Shown piece after piece: positions 1 to 10,559 of a stretch of DNA of 64,000 bases. The position numbers and the translations under genes are program-made. The DNA is from Chenopodium formosanum (taxonomy: Eukaryota > Streptophyta > Magnoliopsida > Caryophyllales > Amaranthaceae). Below the pieces are notes generated by a model. The model was not told the DNA's origin and searched no databases. It saw nothing but the letters and a program-made list of their open reading frames with translations. The stretch's first letter is position 1. Every line of letters begins with the position of its first letter. Location: assembly GCA_024500155.1 (NCBI GenBank), contig CM044858.1, forward strand, positions 30,398,786 to 30,462,785. The letters run 5' to 3'.

Positions 1-1061
1 GATGGTCGGACAAGATGCACAAGGGGGTTCGACCAGCGGGCGCTGTTTTCCATCGCCCCAACCAGCAGCTCACGCTCGAGCGTACAGCACGTCCATCGTC
101 CGATGACTGGGCGATGGGTTGGCAGCTTCGCAGGCTCGACTTCAAAGGGTTGTATCTCGCGTTCTAAGAACTGTATAGGGGTGTGTGACCTATCAATGGA
201 AAGCTCTTCAAGTCTAGTTTCCAACGCAATTTGAATCACCTCAATCCAATTTAAAGAGTTCAAGTTATGATCAAAAGAGTGAATAAGAGTCAGTTTTACC
301 ACTTTGTAAAACGTCATTTTTCTTCATTTCTAACTCAAATTTAATTCCGAAAAGTGCATAACGATCATTGTGGATGCTATTTCCATTTCTCATGCATATA
401 ATCCTCATATTCAACATCCAAGAACATGAGATCTTTGATTAATAAGCTCAATTCATCGACTTCCATCCAAATATCATTCGAATCTACTCCAAACACTTCG
501 AAAGCATCCAAATGACTATAAAATCACCTGAAACATTAAGAAAAACACAAATGGAGCGTAATATAGCACAAAACAAAAAACTTATGCATTTGCGACCTAA
601 AAAGAGACAAAATGACCTAAAAAGCAACTGTAAAACTAGCATAAACATGCCTATAAACTCTATATAAATATGACTTATCAGCGCCAATCCCTGTTGTCTC
701 GCGCCAAGTTCTTCCAATACCGAGCCAGAAATCTACCCTCTTATTTTGACTAGTTCTAGTACTGTTTGCTCGATTCTACTTCCTAATTGAGTTTTTCTCT
801 CTTTTCTGAACCCATATGTGTTCTACATATGGCCATAACCCTCTGGGGGTTCACACTCCATCTATCTAATCGAACGCTCCTGGCAACGACGGGTACATCC
901 GAGTTTGTGAATCCACTAAAGCGTGGAAGCAAATTTAGCTTGCGGGGTCCCATCCATACGCGCCAACCCTTCCAAAGGTAAGGCTTCCGCGTGATGCATC
1001 CGGACTCATAACCATGGACCCTCTTTGACTAACCTATATCCTTGAACTTTAGAGAACTAGA
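1..1061. repeat. non-coding, probably retrotransposon-derived sequence
   Basis: No convincing gene is present. The first 150 bases hold GTCGAAC/GGTTCGACC-like words that recur near 9700-9870 (ggttcggtcgaac, ggttcgacc), which points to a shared LTR-retrotransposon leader or tail. The remainder has only short open frames with no protein-like composition. TE origin is an inference from this resemblance and from the Tat-type element that follows. Confidence 0.35.
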
Positions 1062-2184
1062 CACTAGTAGAAAAATTGAAAAAGGCATCCCTAATTGGCC
1101 ACCGGTTCAACCCAAACCCGTGGCAATATTAATGGGGTTGATGAGGTAAACCGGAATGGCCACCGGTTCATAGCAAACCCGTGGCAAAAATATAAAGGCC
1201 ACCGGTTTTGAACCGGTGGCAATTTCAAATTTCATTTAAAAAAAAAAAACGCGCCTCCCTCACTGTTTCTTCTTCGTTCTTCTCTTTCCTTTTTCTTAGT
1301 AAGTTGCTTTTTTGTGTTGATTAAAAGGCTTAGCCACCTAAAACTAAGTATGATTGACATGTAATGAGAAAGAACTAGCTCATTAGTTAAAAAATGTTGA
1401 AAATGGGCAAGGTAGAAAACATGTTTTTAAAAATGCGTCCTAAAACTTAGTAAGTTGCTCTTTTTATGTGAGTTAATTTTTTGCTCATTTATTTACACAT
1501 GTTTATTCTAACATAATGTTTATATATTCCAAGTTTTGCAAGGTGCTAAAGGGTGATCCGTTAACAAGCAAGGACCTTAATGAAGTACGAGACATGTTGG
1601 CATCTTTCATCACTTTCAATTTGTAAATGTTACATCATTTTGAATTTAAACTTTGTTGATTAAACTTTAGACTACTTTATATTTATTGTTAATTAGTTAG
1701 TATTGTGCAAATTTGTACTTATGTAGTATATGATACTTTATTTATTATATTGCATTTGGTTTTTAATAATTAATGTCTAAATATATATTTATAAATCTTG
1801 TTATATATAATTATATTACAGCAGAAATAATAGCAGCAATACAGGAATTACATGCAGGAAATATTTAGCTGGAATTACAGGAATTATTATTGCAGGGGAA
1901 AAAAAAAATTATAGTAATGGGCACCGGTTCAGCCATGAAACCGGTGGCAATACCTGCCATCCCTCCAAAAAAAAATGGCGGCAAAAGTTAAATTGCCACC
2001 GGTTAACCGGTGGCCAAATTAATTAATACCACCGGTTAACCGGTGGCAATTAATTAAATTGCCACCGGTTTTGAACCGGTGGCCATTTGTGCTAGCTTTT
2101 GCCACCCCCCCACTGGCCAACGGTTCAAAACCGGTGGCAAAGGGGGGTTTTGAACCGGTGGCCAAGTCTATTTTTCGCCTAGTG
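1062..2184. mobile_element. non-autonomous CACTA (En/Spm-type) transposon
   Basis: The element begins CACTAGTAGAAAAATTG and ends CTATTTTTCGCCTAGTG, so the termini form an imperfect inverted repeat opening with CACTAG. It is flanked on both sides by AGA (1059-1061 and 2185-2187), the 3 bp duplication expected of CACTA transposons. Both subterminal regions are packed with GCCACCGGTT / AACCGGTGGC units in both orientations, which in this family are likely transposase-binding repeats. The interior (1260-1900) is AT-rich with no transposase. One short stretch around 1535-1625 reads like a decayed coding exon of unknown origin. Confidence 0.92.
1920..2165. repeat. subterminal palindromic array of the CACTA element
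   Basis: Within about 245 bases there are some ten copies of the 10-mer GCCACCGGTT or its complement AACCGGTGGC, several paired as perfect palindromes (ccaccggttaaccggtgg). The 5' subterminal zone (1100-1225) has six more, some degraded to aacccgtggc. Confidence 0.9.
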
Positions 2185-3032
2185 AGAGCCATGGTTAGGT
2201 TGCAAACTCATTGCATCATATTGTGACTATTCAACTACTTGTGCATAACCTATATGTGTTTACACTAACCGTTTGTTTGACTTGTGAATGAGTCTAAATA
2301 AACCAATTAATGACTAAAGGACTTTGCTTAATTAATTAAATAATTAATATGAGTAATTAAAGTCTAAATAAATTGATCAAAACAGGCTTAGTACGACTTT
2401 AGGCTTATCCCTTTAGAGTAAAATACTAAAAACAGTCCCAAGCCGATGTTCCAGCAATGGCGCAAAGGTTTTGACTGTGGCGCCAAACACTAGTGTCCAG
2501 CGCCTGGTGACAACTCTGTCATCTGGCACTGGGCTTTAGTGTGCAGCGAAAGTCTTGTCGCTTTGGCGACAATCCAATTTCTTGCTTGAGTCATCACAGC
2601 GAGTCTAATTAAACATTTATTAATTAGTTTGTCCAGTTTATAATAGAAGTAGCCATGTTTAGTCCTTATTTGAGTCCAAGCACTTAGTCCCATGGTCATA
2701 CACAAGAGTCAAAGCATGGCACTTACACTCACTAATAAAGCACACACTTAATATGTATGTTACTCCTTGATCATGTCTAGAGAGTCTTGTGTGTGCACGT
2801 TTCCGTCATTCGAGTAAGGGGGTACAGTCCATTCTTATTCTTCCATGCTCTCTTCCTACCTATTGCATGTTGAGTAGAGGTTGAGCCAAATTAATAAAAA
2901 AAACTTACCTCTAACTTCCCTTTCCACGGTACTTGGTCAAGGAGAGAAGGGAGATTAATCAAGGACAACACTTTCGTTCAAATACTACTTTTTGATAAAT
3001 CAGTCAGTCGGAAAAGAAAAGCTAAGAAGATA
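2185..3032 (+). other. leader-like region upstream of the gag remnant
   Basis: No coding region is visible. Positions 2450-2580 contain SGCGCC/GGCGAC-rich words (tggcgacaatcc, gcgcctggtgac) like those in the Tat-type LTR at 8160-8230, so part may derive from a related LTR. No 5' LTR matching 7575-9579 and no clear primer-binding site could be placed before the gag start. Confidence 0.35.
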
Positions 3033-4152
3033 ATGGCAAGTCAAGAAGAAGTCAACGAACTTAGGAAGGACGTGGCTAGCATGACTGAGATGAGGAAGGC
3101 TTTAACCCTTCAAATTAATGACCCTGTAAAACAACAACAAATGGAGCTCATGCAAGAAAGCTTGAGCAAGCTCTCTAATGATTATAGGTTCCAGGGCATT
3201 AGCTCACAAGGGGTCTCAGTGGACAAGAAACTTCTTCCGCAAAATTTCAATGCCAATGAAATCCCTAAGTTCAAGCCAACGGACAATCCTTATTTCCACT
3301 TAAGATCTTTTGAAAGGATAATGAACATTAAGGGGATTGATAAGAATGTTTTTCACTCTTTGTTTTCACTATCTTTAGAAACCATTTGTCAACATTGGTT
3401 TTTTTCCCTTGATAAAGAAAAGACCTCTACTTGTGATGGAATAAAAAACGCTTTCATTGATAGATATAAGTGTAATATTCAAGTCAAAACCGACCACAAA
3501 CAGCTTGAGATGCTAAAACAAAAGGAAAACAAAGGGTTCACCTCTTTCTTCAACAAGAGGAGGGAAACCTCTGCCAATATGGTTGAAGTTCCTACTGAGA
3601 AGGAGTCTGTAAGGATGTTCATTAAAAACCTACAAGAAAAGTATTCAAGGCATTTAAAATATCAACATAACTTGAATACTTTCAAAGCCGTCTATGACAT
3701 AGGCATTGAAATCGAAGATGACCTTGCAAAGAAAAAAGCTACTAACAATAGTAACCACGGTGGCTGAAAAGGAAAGAAGAAAGACAATCCTTCTTCTTCC
3801 AAAAGCGCTCACTCTAGTAACAGTGTTAGTACCTTTGACCTCAATGAAGTCTTAGCCATGGATAACCAGGGACCTAAGAAGCAACTAAGGAAAGAATTCA
3901 CTCCCATTGGGATGAGCTATGATGCTGCCTTCGATCGACTCCGTGCCAAGGGACTTATTACTCCCATTGGACCTATTCAAGATTCCTGCACCGGAGAAGA
4001 TATTGCCTAGTTGGAACCCAGATGCACATTGCAAGTACCATCAAGGTAGGGGTCATAATACTAAGTGATGTTGGAAGCTAAAAGAGGCCATCCAATATTT
4101 GATCGATAATAACAAGCTTCACATACCTCCAGCCGGCAAGAAGACCGAGTGA
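3033..4152 (+). pseudogene. Ty3/gypsy gag remnant (Tat/Ogre-like)
   Basis: The open part (3033-3767) encodes 244 residues that start with a coiled-coil-like segment and continue into a retrotransposon gag core: KFKPTDNPYFHLRSFE, the spacing to LFSLSLE and the W-F-x-S-L motif are typical of plant Tat-lineage gag. A TGA at 3765-3767 interrupts the frame. Beyond it the same frame continues through FTPIGMSYDAAFDRL to a TAG at 4007-4009. After a frameshift near 3990, the zinc-knuckle-like C-K-Y-H ... G-H-N-T ... C-W-K-L motif follows (about 4030-4080) with its own internal stop. Gag packages element RNA into particles; this copy cannot do so. No protease, RT or integrase follows. Confidence 0.8.
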
Positions 4153-5711
4153 TGATAAGGCACAAGACACGAGGCGAGCTTCAACGACAAGATTTTGTGA
4201 CCTCTTTTTTCTATTTCTTTTATCTATCTTTTCCCCAATAAGTCTAGCATAGGCACCTTTCATTTTCCTTAGATTTATTTTGTAGGACATTCTTTTACTT
4301 TTTCCTTTTAATAAAATGAGCATTTTATTTCTTGCATATGATCACTGCATCGCATTATAAAAAAAATATTAAAAAAAAATCCATGTCGAACTAAGCACAA
4401 GGTATACTTGTGATTAGAGGCACCTCTTGAAGCTCATCATATCATCTTCACCTTTCAATTAAACAGTCCTTTCTTGATAATCCACTTTGAGCCTTGTCTA
4501 ACGATAAGACCTTTCTTTCTTCAACCCACATTTACCAAACCTTGGGATGGGATGGTGTGCAACTTATGCAATTTTCAAAGCCAAAAAGCTTGAGTGACTC
4601 CAAAAAATTAAAATAAATAATAAGAAGCAAAAATAAAAGTGTGCAAAAGGGCAAGTGTTCCAATGTCTTTGACATGGAAATGTCTTTGATATGAACACGT
4701 CTCAGATTGCGTTTCTTATCAAGTGCTCGGTAATGTGCCTGAGAAACATGAATGCCAAGTGAGTGATAGACTGCATGATCGGGATTGCCCACACTGTTGA
4801 AAAAGATTCAAATATGAAAAATGCAAAAGCAAAAAAAGAGAGAGCAAAAAAACTAAACAAAAAAGAAAGAGAGCTCAAAAGTGAAAAAACCTCAAGCATA
4901 AAATTTCAAAGATTCAAAACCAAGGTTGCACACCTAAGGGGCTTATTTAGGGTCTTGAGCCTTTAATTCCCTTCTTCTTCAACCTTTAGCCTAACCACGT
5001 TACAACCCTTTAAAAGACCTTTTTGAGGTATACACACACTTATGCGAGGTTCGGCTAGAGCTAAGTTTGGCATGATTCCTAAGGGATACGTGGGCAACCT
5101 CACATTGAGGTGCGGCCGTAATAAAATGCATTCATATTCACATTCACACACTCACGCCATGATCATATCAAGGGATATCCAATGTTCATCCCTATCCATT
5201 TAAAGCTAGACTTCGGGGCTTGATCCCTATATCATTAGCTTACCTAGCCTAAGAGTCACCATTATTTGACTCTTCTCAATATATTTTCCATACACTTAGC
5301 CTTTGCAGCCTAACCTTAGTGTCACTTTCACACACATCACAGATACATGACCAAATAGTACTTTCCTTAGGAACCCTTTGTCATGAAATTTTAACATAAC
5401 GTGGAAGCATGCCTTGTCATATTAATGTCATAATCATCATTATATCACAGAGTATGAAGTGCTTAGCCTGCATGCCTAAGTTACCTAAATACTTTCATCT
5501 TAAATCAGCAATTGAGATAGTCTAGGATGTTACAATCTTCACACCTTAATGATACAACATCAACCCATACAGTTGTTTAAGCTCATTCAACATGCATCGT
5601 AACACGTTACTCCTGTCTTTTCGCGTCTTTCTTTTTTGGGAGAAAGTCGGTACCCTCCACAAAAATGACGAAAAATTTTTGTTTTTTGTGTTTTCGAGTC
5701 GAATGAACACA

Positions 5712-5880
5712 TAAGTCATGTACACATTGAGTCATGAGTCAATACTCTACACACACGAGTCACACACCATAAGTCATCGATGAGTCTAGTTTACACCTTG
5801 AGTCATGTCAAGTCATGTGTGTCAAAACACTTTGAGTCGAGTCATGACAAGTCAAAAGCATTATGCAATGAGTCAAGCAA
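5712..5880 (+). repeat. cluster of AGTCA(TG) words
   Basis: About ten AGTCA pentamers, many extended to GAGTCATG or AAGTCATG, lie within roughly 170 bases, irregularly spaced. No fixed period is visible, so this is a word-rich stretch, not a clean satellite. Confidence 0.7.
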
Positions 5881-6339
5881 CACTAAGCCTTAGGCCAACC
5901 CTAAAAGAGATGAGCAAAGTCATATAGTCCAAAATATAAATGCGGGTATAGTAAGTCCTCGATGAACGAGCAACCTTTACAAAGGATTTGAAGCAAAAGG
6001 ACGCAAGCAGCTTAGCAAATCAACTAGAGCCGGCCCGATTGCACTTGGATTGATGATCAGGCTGATTATAATCGCAAATTTCCCAAGATGGAAGATCTCT
6101 ACGGAAATTAACTTTTACTCAGTAAAATCTTGAAGGATAAGGTTTCCAAAGGGCAAAACTTATATAGATCGGTAAATTAGAGATGAAGAGCTTTAATTTA
6201 CAACGGATTTAAGCGGATTTGGTTGAAAGGAAACGACCAAGTTGAAGGTTCGAAGCGAAACACGAACCATAACAGCAGCAGCAAAAATGAGGAAGAAAGG
6301 GTTTTATTTCGAAAACCCCAATTCCAGCGCCAAACGACA

Positions 6340-6385
6340 AAGTTGTCGCCAGGCGACAAAACCTGTCGCCTGGCGACAAAAGCAA
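6340..6385. repeat. paired GTCGCC.GGCGAC palindromes
   Basis: Two adjacent palindromes, tgtcgccaggcgaca and tgtcgcctggcgaca, lie 9 bases apart. Variants of the same words occur inside the LTR at 8160-8230 and upstream of gag at 2490-2575, so they look like a recurring structural word of this retrotransposon family. Confidence 0.7.
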
Positions 6386-6851
6386 AGTGCGACGACACAG
6401 TTTCTAGCAAGCGTCGGTGCAGCGACAAGGCACGTGGCCCCATATTAGATTATGCGGACCTCATGCAGTAATTTTGGGTTCCTTGGTACACCGGTTAGCC
6501 CCTATTAGAAATTTGACATGATTAAGTTGTCGGCTTGATTACAATCGCAATAAGTGATGGACCTGATAAAAGATCGTCTCACTTAGCTTAAAGTGCCTAC
6601 GTATTGGTTCATCGCAAGAACCGAAATAACGGTTCACAAAGAATTCCTAGGATGGAAGATTTCCGCAAATTAATTTGAAGACTTTAAGAATCTTGGATAT
6701 GGTTCTTGAGAAGGATTTACCAAAGGTCGATTGTTCCTAAAGAGTAAGGCCAAGAAATTTGAAGATTCAAGATGAAGAAGTCTTTGACGAGGGGGCTTTA
6801 TGATTAAAGGGTCTCTCGCTCGGATTTGAGAAAGACATTTCAAGAGAAAGC

Positions 6852-7331
6852 GGTCTTCGATAACTTTCGCTATGATTGAGGAGATTATCACAAGATTTGA
6901 GAAGATGGCACGAGATGAGCGATCTTCGACGACGTTCGCTAAGATTGTGGAGGTTGTCACCAAGATTTTAGAAGATGGCACAAGATGGGCAGTCTTTGAC
7001 AGCGTTCGCTAAGATTGTGAAGGTTGTCACCTAGATTTGAGAAGAACGGTTCGTGATGAGGCGGTCTTCGACGACATTCGCTATGATTGGGAAGGTTGTC
7101 ACCATGATTTGGGATGCAGCATCAATGATAGACGGCGTTCCCTAGGATGTGGAGAGTTGTCACAAACAACTGAGGATGGCTTCAAGCGAAGTTATCTTTG
7201 ATCGTATTCCCTAGCTTGCGAAAGATGGTCACAAAATGGTAGAAAACTGCTGCAAGCGGAGCAATCTTCGATAATGTTCCCTAGCTTGCGGAAGATTATC
7301 ACATCAGAAAATGAAGACAGTTGCAAGCAGA
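6852..7331 (+). repeat. seven diverged ~70 bp tandem repeats before the LTR
   Basis: Units begin near 6852, 6921, 6991, 7063, 7131, 7192 and 7262, with a partial eighth at 7332. Each has the layout TCTTCGA(C/T)-x-GTTCGCTA-GATTG-x-GGTTGTCAC-x-AGATTTGAGAAGATGGC, with later units drifting to CCCTAGCTTGCG. The array sits in the non-coding 3' region of the Tat-like element, just upstream of its LTR. Confidence 0.85.
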
Positions 7332-7560
7332 ACAGTCTTCAGGCGGTATATCGTTACAACAAATTAGTTACTCCAAAGACGTGTGCTCGACGGCGCAAGA
7401 TACGCGTTTCTTAACTTTTTTATCTGTTTTAATAATGCTAGTTTGCAGGTATCGTCGTTACAATAATGATTTAGGGTCGCAGAAAGCTTTAAATCATTCT
7501 TCATCCCTATCGCTACTTTGACTTTTGTTTTCGAAACATACGTTTCTCCAAACTCAATCA

Positions 7561-7574
7561 AAGTGAGGGGCTTC
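7561..7574 (+). other. polypurine tract
   Basis: aagtgaggggcttc lies directly before the LTR start TGTAGACAC. This is the plus-strand priming site expected at the 3' end of the internal region and supports the LTR boundary at 7575. Confidence 0.65.
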
Positions 7575-8287
7575 TGTAGACACCCAAATGTGTCTCCCCA
7601 AAACCAAACCCAGTGATGAACACTATTCACGCCGTTTGATTATCGAATGAAGTGAAAGTGTAAAAAGTCTAGTGTTGCGGTTGTTTTTATTAAAAAAAAC
7701 TTCTTTCTGTTTTCGAAATATTACTTTTTCATACTTTATTTATAGAAACGTCTGGTCTAGTTTATCTTGAACCATGATAAGGGTCCAATAATGGTATAGT
7801 TGGATGGGTCTTGAAAAGACCTTTCCAACGATATATTATAAGCCCAATTTCGATGAATAATGAGGAAGTTATTGCCAAAATACTAAATTGGGCCCGATTT
7901 GGTTCTTACATGCGGCCCAATGATCTAGAGGAGGGCCTATTATTAATTATCATTCCTAAAGCTATTAGAATTGATTATAGTCTTCTAAAATTATCTAGAA
8001 GATTCTCTTAAATCCTAATGGAATTTGGATTGATAATTATGTTTTAAAGAGTTTTACTTAGAATTAAATAATTGTTTTTATGAATATACGATTTTAACCT
8101 TAAACACAAATTTTAGAAGTGGATTCCGCGTGGAAAACGTGTGGTTTTTTAGAAAAATCCTCTGGCGCTAATAACGTCGCCTGGCGCTGGTCCTAGCGTC
8201 TAACGCTAGCTCTGTCGTCTGGCGACAGGATGTGTTTTATTTTGTTTCAAACTCGATCTCTTTTTTTCGGTTTCCGGACTATTTTTC

Positions 8288-8295
8288 TATAAATA
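8288..8295 (+). promoter_or_regulatory. LTR TATA box
   Basis: tataaata within ctataaatagggtcc, conserved in position in the inverted LTR copy, is likely the core promoter of the LTR. Confidence 0.65.
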
Positions 8296-9073
8296 GGGTC
8301 CTTGACCTCCGTTTTCAATAACCCGGAATACTCTAATTCATCTCCTCTCTATCTCTCTCTCTCTTAAGCAATGTAGCTTTCTTTCTCCCACTAGCTTTTC
8401 TAAACTAGCCTTTCTCAAATACACCTTACCGCACTCATTAAATCTAAACACACCTAGCCAAGTTCGAAGTTGCCTTCGTCCTTGACAAGAAAGGTTGATA
8501 CTTTCTGAGGGTTTGAACCACAAATTCAATTTCTAAACTCTTTTCAATTATTTTAATTTAATTGTTCAATTTAATATTTTATTGAAGTTTAATAACACAT
8601 GTATTTTGTTATTAGAAAGAGATACAAGGCATCAAAGTAAGTAATATAATCACTTATCTATTATTTTGATGTCGAAAGCATGCTTATTTTATTAATTCCT
8701 AGTGTCATATTAGGATGTTTTTAATACTTTCTAGTATCATGTTTAGGGTGCTTTTTGTTCATTCTAATATCATGTTAGTACCATGTAAGGTTTAAAGCTT
8801 TGATCTTTAATGTTTAGTGACATGCTAGGGTTTGTTATTAATCATGTTAGTATCATACCTAGGATCTTGCTATTATTATTTTGCTCTATTGTTAACATGT
8901 TTGTTATGATTATAATTATTATGATTCTTATGATAATTATGATTATTATTATGTTGCTTGATATATATTGTTGTTATTGCTTGATCACGCTTTTTCCGTA
9001 GGTTTAAAGGGAACTTGTACTTGAAATCACGCCTAATAAGATAATTAATAATTTTGTCTAGGCTAATATGATT

Positions 9074-9517
9074 TTTAATTCAGGTGATCGCCAATAATAG
9101 TTTTATTTGTTCATTAATATTCAACCAGCATAGATAAACAAGTTTAGGGTTAATCTAATGATTGCATGTTAGTCCGAAAGCGCACATGAATACAAGTAGA
9201 ATAAAGTAGAGGCCTATTTTAGGGCGGGTTCAATCTCTTTTAGATTGGATTCGTACCCTCATCCCGAACATCCAGTCATGGTTCCAGAACTATTAATTTT
9301 AATTCAAGTGATCGCCAATAATAGTTTTATTTGTGCATTATTATTCAACCAACATAGATAAACAAGTTTAGGGTTAATCTAACGATTGCATGTTAGTCAG
9401 AAAGCGCACATGAATACAAGTAGAATACAGTATAGGCCTATTTTAGGGCGGGTTCAATCTCTTTTAGATTGGATTCGTACCCTCATCCTCGAACATCCAG
9501 TCTTGGTTCCAGAACTA
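9074..9517 (+). repeat. 224 bp tandem duplication inside the LTR
   Basis: The segment from ttaattcaggtgatcgccaa to ggttccagaactatta (about 9074-9290) is repeated at about 9298-9517 with a constant 224 bp offset and only a few differences (agtccgaaag/agtcagaaag, ataaagtagagg/atacagtatagg). Confidence 0.9.
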
Positions 9518-9579
9518 TTGGAGTTAGCGATCTCATGGATCGTTATGGGGTGTAACCTTCACCCTGCGAATGGTTTACA

Positions 9580-10114
9580 AGTTCCTAAAACTTGTTGGCG
9601 ACTCTTTTATTCTAGCTTTCTTCCCTTTGGACGCCACCATGCTTAAGTGTATGATCACAGTGGGGTTTAAGTTTGGGATGCTTGAAATATTCCCTACAGG
9701 TAGGTTCGGTCGAACTTCCCTACTCCTGGTCTGGTCGAACTTTTGGGGTTCAACCTCTCCTGCAAAAATGCTGAAAACTGATTTGAAACTGCCTTGGACA
9801 TTCGGTCGGACACTTGAGTAGGTTCGGTCACACCTCGGTTCGACCGAACCCCCGAGAGGTTCGACCACACCTCCTCTTGAACTTGCTTCTCTTAGCTCCC
9901 TTCAACTAAAATCTTCTCCTCTTTGAAGACCCCGTTCCTACAAAACACAAGCAAGGAAATCGAAGTAGAAAATAGGCAAAGGAGGTAAAATCTAGGAAAG
10001 AAGGCAAATAAAAGAAAAGAGAACTAAGTACAAGGAAAGGATACAAATAAACCGCAATGTGGGAAAATAGCCATTAAAATGAATCTTAATCGTGGCATAA
10101 ATGCCACTCATCAG
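9580..10114 (+). other. leader-like sequence after the LTR
   Basis: ttggcgactc at 9596-9604 resembles a primer-binding site, so the LTR may be followed by internal sequence of a second, truncated element. Positions 9695-9870 contain repeated GGTTCGGTCGAAC-type words in both orientations. No gene is visible. Confidence 0.4.
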
Positions 10115-10545
10115 TAAGTGTCCCATATTCGTTGAAGAAGAGAGAGTTAACACTTTATAAGATCGACTAAAGGGCTACTCCTCCTATTGCCATATGGTTT
10201 TGGGATGGAACCTCCTTTGTACTTATAAAGTGGACTCTCTCTCTTGGTTTGCGGGTGCGGCCCAGACGTGAATTTGACAATCTCACTCAGTCAGCTAGGT
10301 TTGGTGCTGATATCATGTTATAAAATCGAGGAAAAGAAAGAATGAAAGATGAAGATGTGATGCTAGTATATATAGATCATCCATTTCATTTTCCATACAA
10401 CATATATATATATACACATTGGAATTGTAACTTTCTAATGAAAATAAGAAACCACCATTATGAGAAGAGTTACAAAGGAATATAATAAGGTTAAAGGAGT
10501 TACAAGGGGGTTTCAAAGGGAAGTAATAAAGCTAAATAGGTTACA
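10115..10545 (-). mobile_element. small LTR/TRIM-like fragment
   Basis: On the minus strand a possible short LTR starts TGTAACC (10545) and ends TATAACA (10316). It is followed at once by TGATATCAGCACC, which resembles the tRNA-Met primer-binding site TGGTATCAGAGC. The remaining ~190 bases contain agtgtcccatattcgttgaag-type wording common in plant short LTR elements. There is no coding capacity and no second LTR. Confidence 0.45.
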
Positions 10546-10559
10546 TAGGTATAATGAAC

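Larger units (their letters stand above)
4153..6851 (+). other. non-coding internal region of the Tat-like element
   Basis: 2.7 kb without plausible genes. Positions 4975-5135 contain wording typical of the 3' region of Tat/Ogre elements (tttagcctaaccacgtta, ggatacgtgggcaacctcac, ggtgcggcc), from family knowledge. Since gag is followed directly by this region, the element resembles a large retrotransposon derivative without pol. Open frames here are low-complexity (Lys-rich at 4763-4966) and not gene-like. Confidence 0.55.
7575..9579 (+). mobile_element. LTR of the Tat/Ogre-like element (~2.0 kb)
   Basis: It starts TGTAGACACCCAAATGTGTC after a polypurine tract and probably ends at ggtttaca (9579), just before ttgttggcgactc, a string resembling the primer-binding site of Tat/Ogre elements. 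A TATAAATA box at 8288-8295 lies ~710 bases from the start, as in the inverted copy (7575-8960 matches the reverse complement of 10560-11876). The 3' end is less certain than the 5' end. It is taken to be the 3' LTR of the gag element, but no matching 5' LTR is visible. Confidence 0.75.

Noticed and set aside
4763..4966. Lys-rich 67-codon frame
   Set aside because: Composition follows an A-rich stretch; no similarity and located in a non-coding part of the Tat-like element.
10115..10545. Cassandra-type TRIM with 5S rRNA promoter
   Set aside because: No 5S box A/box C-like sequence could be recognised in the LTR-like segment.
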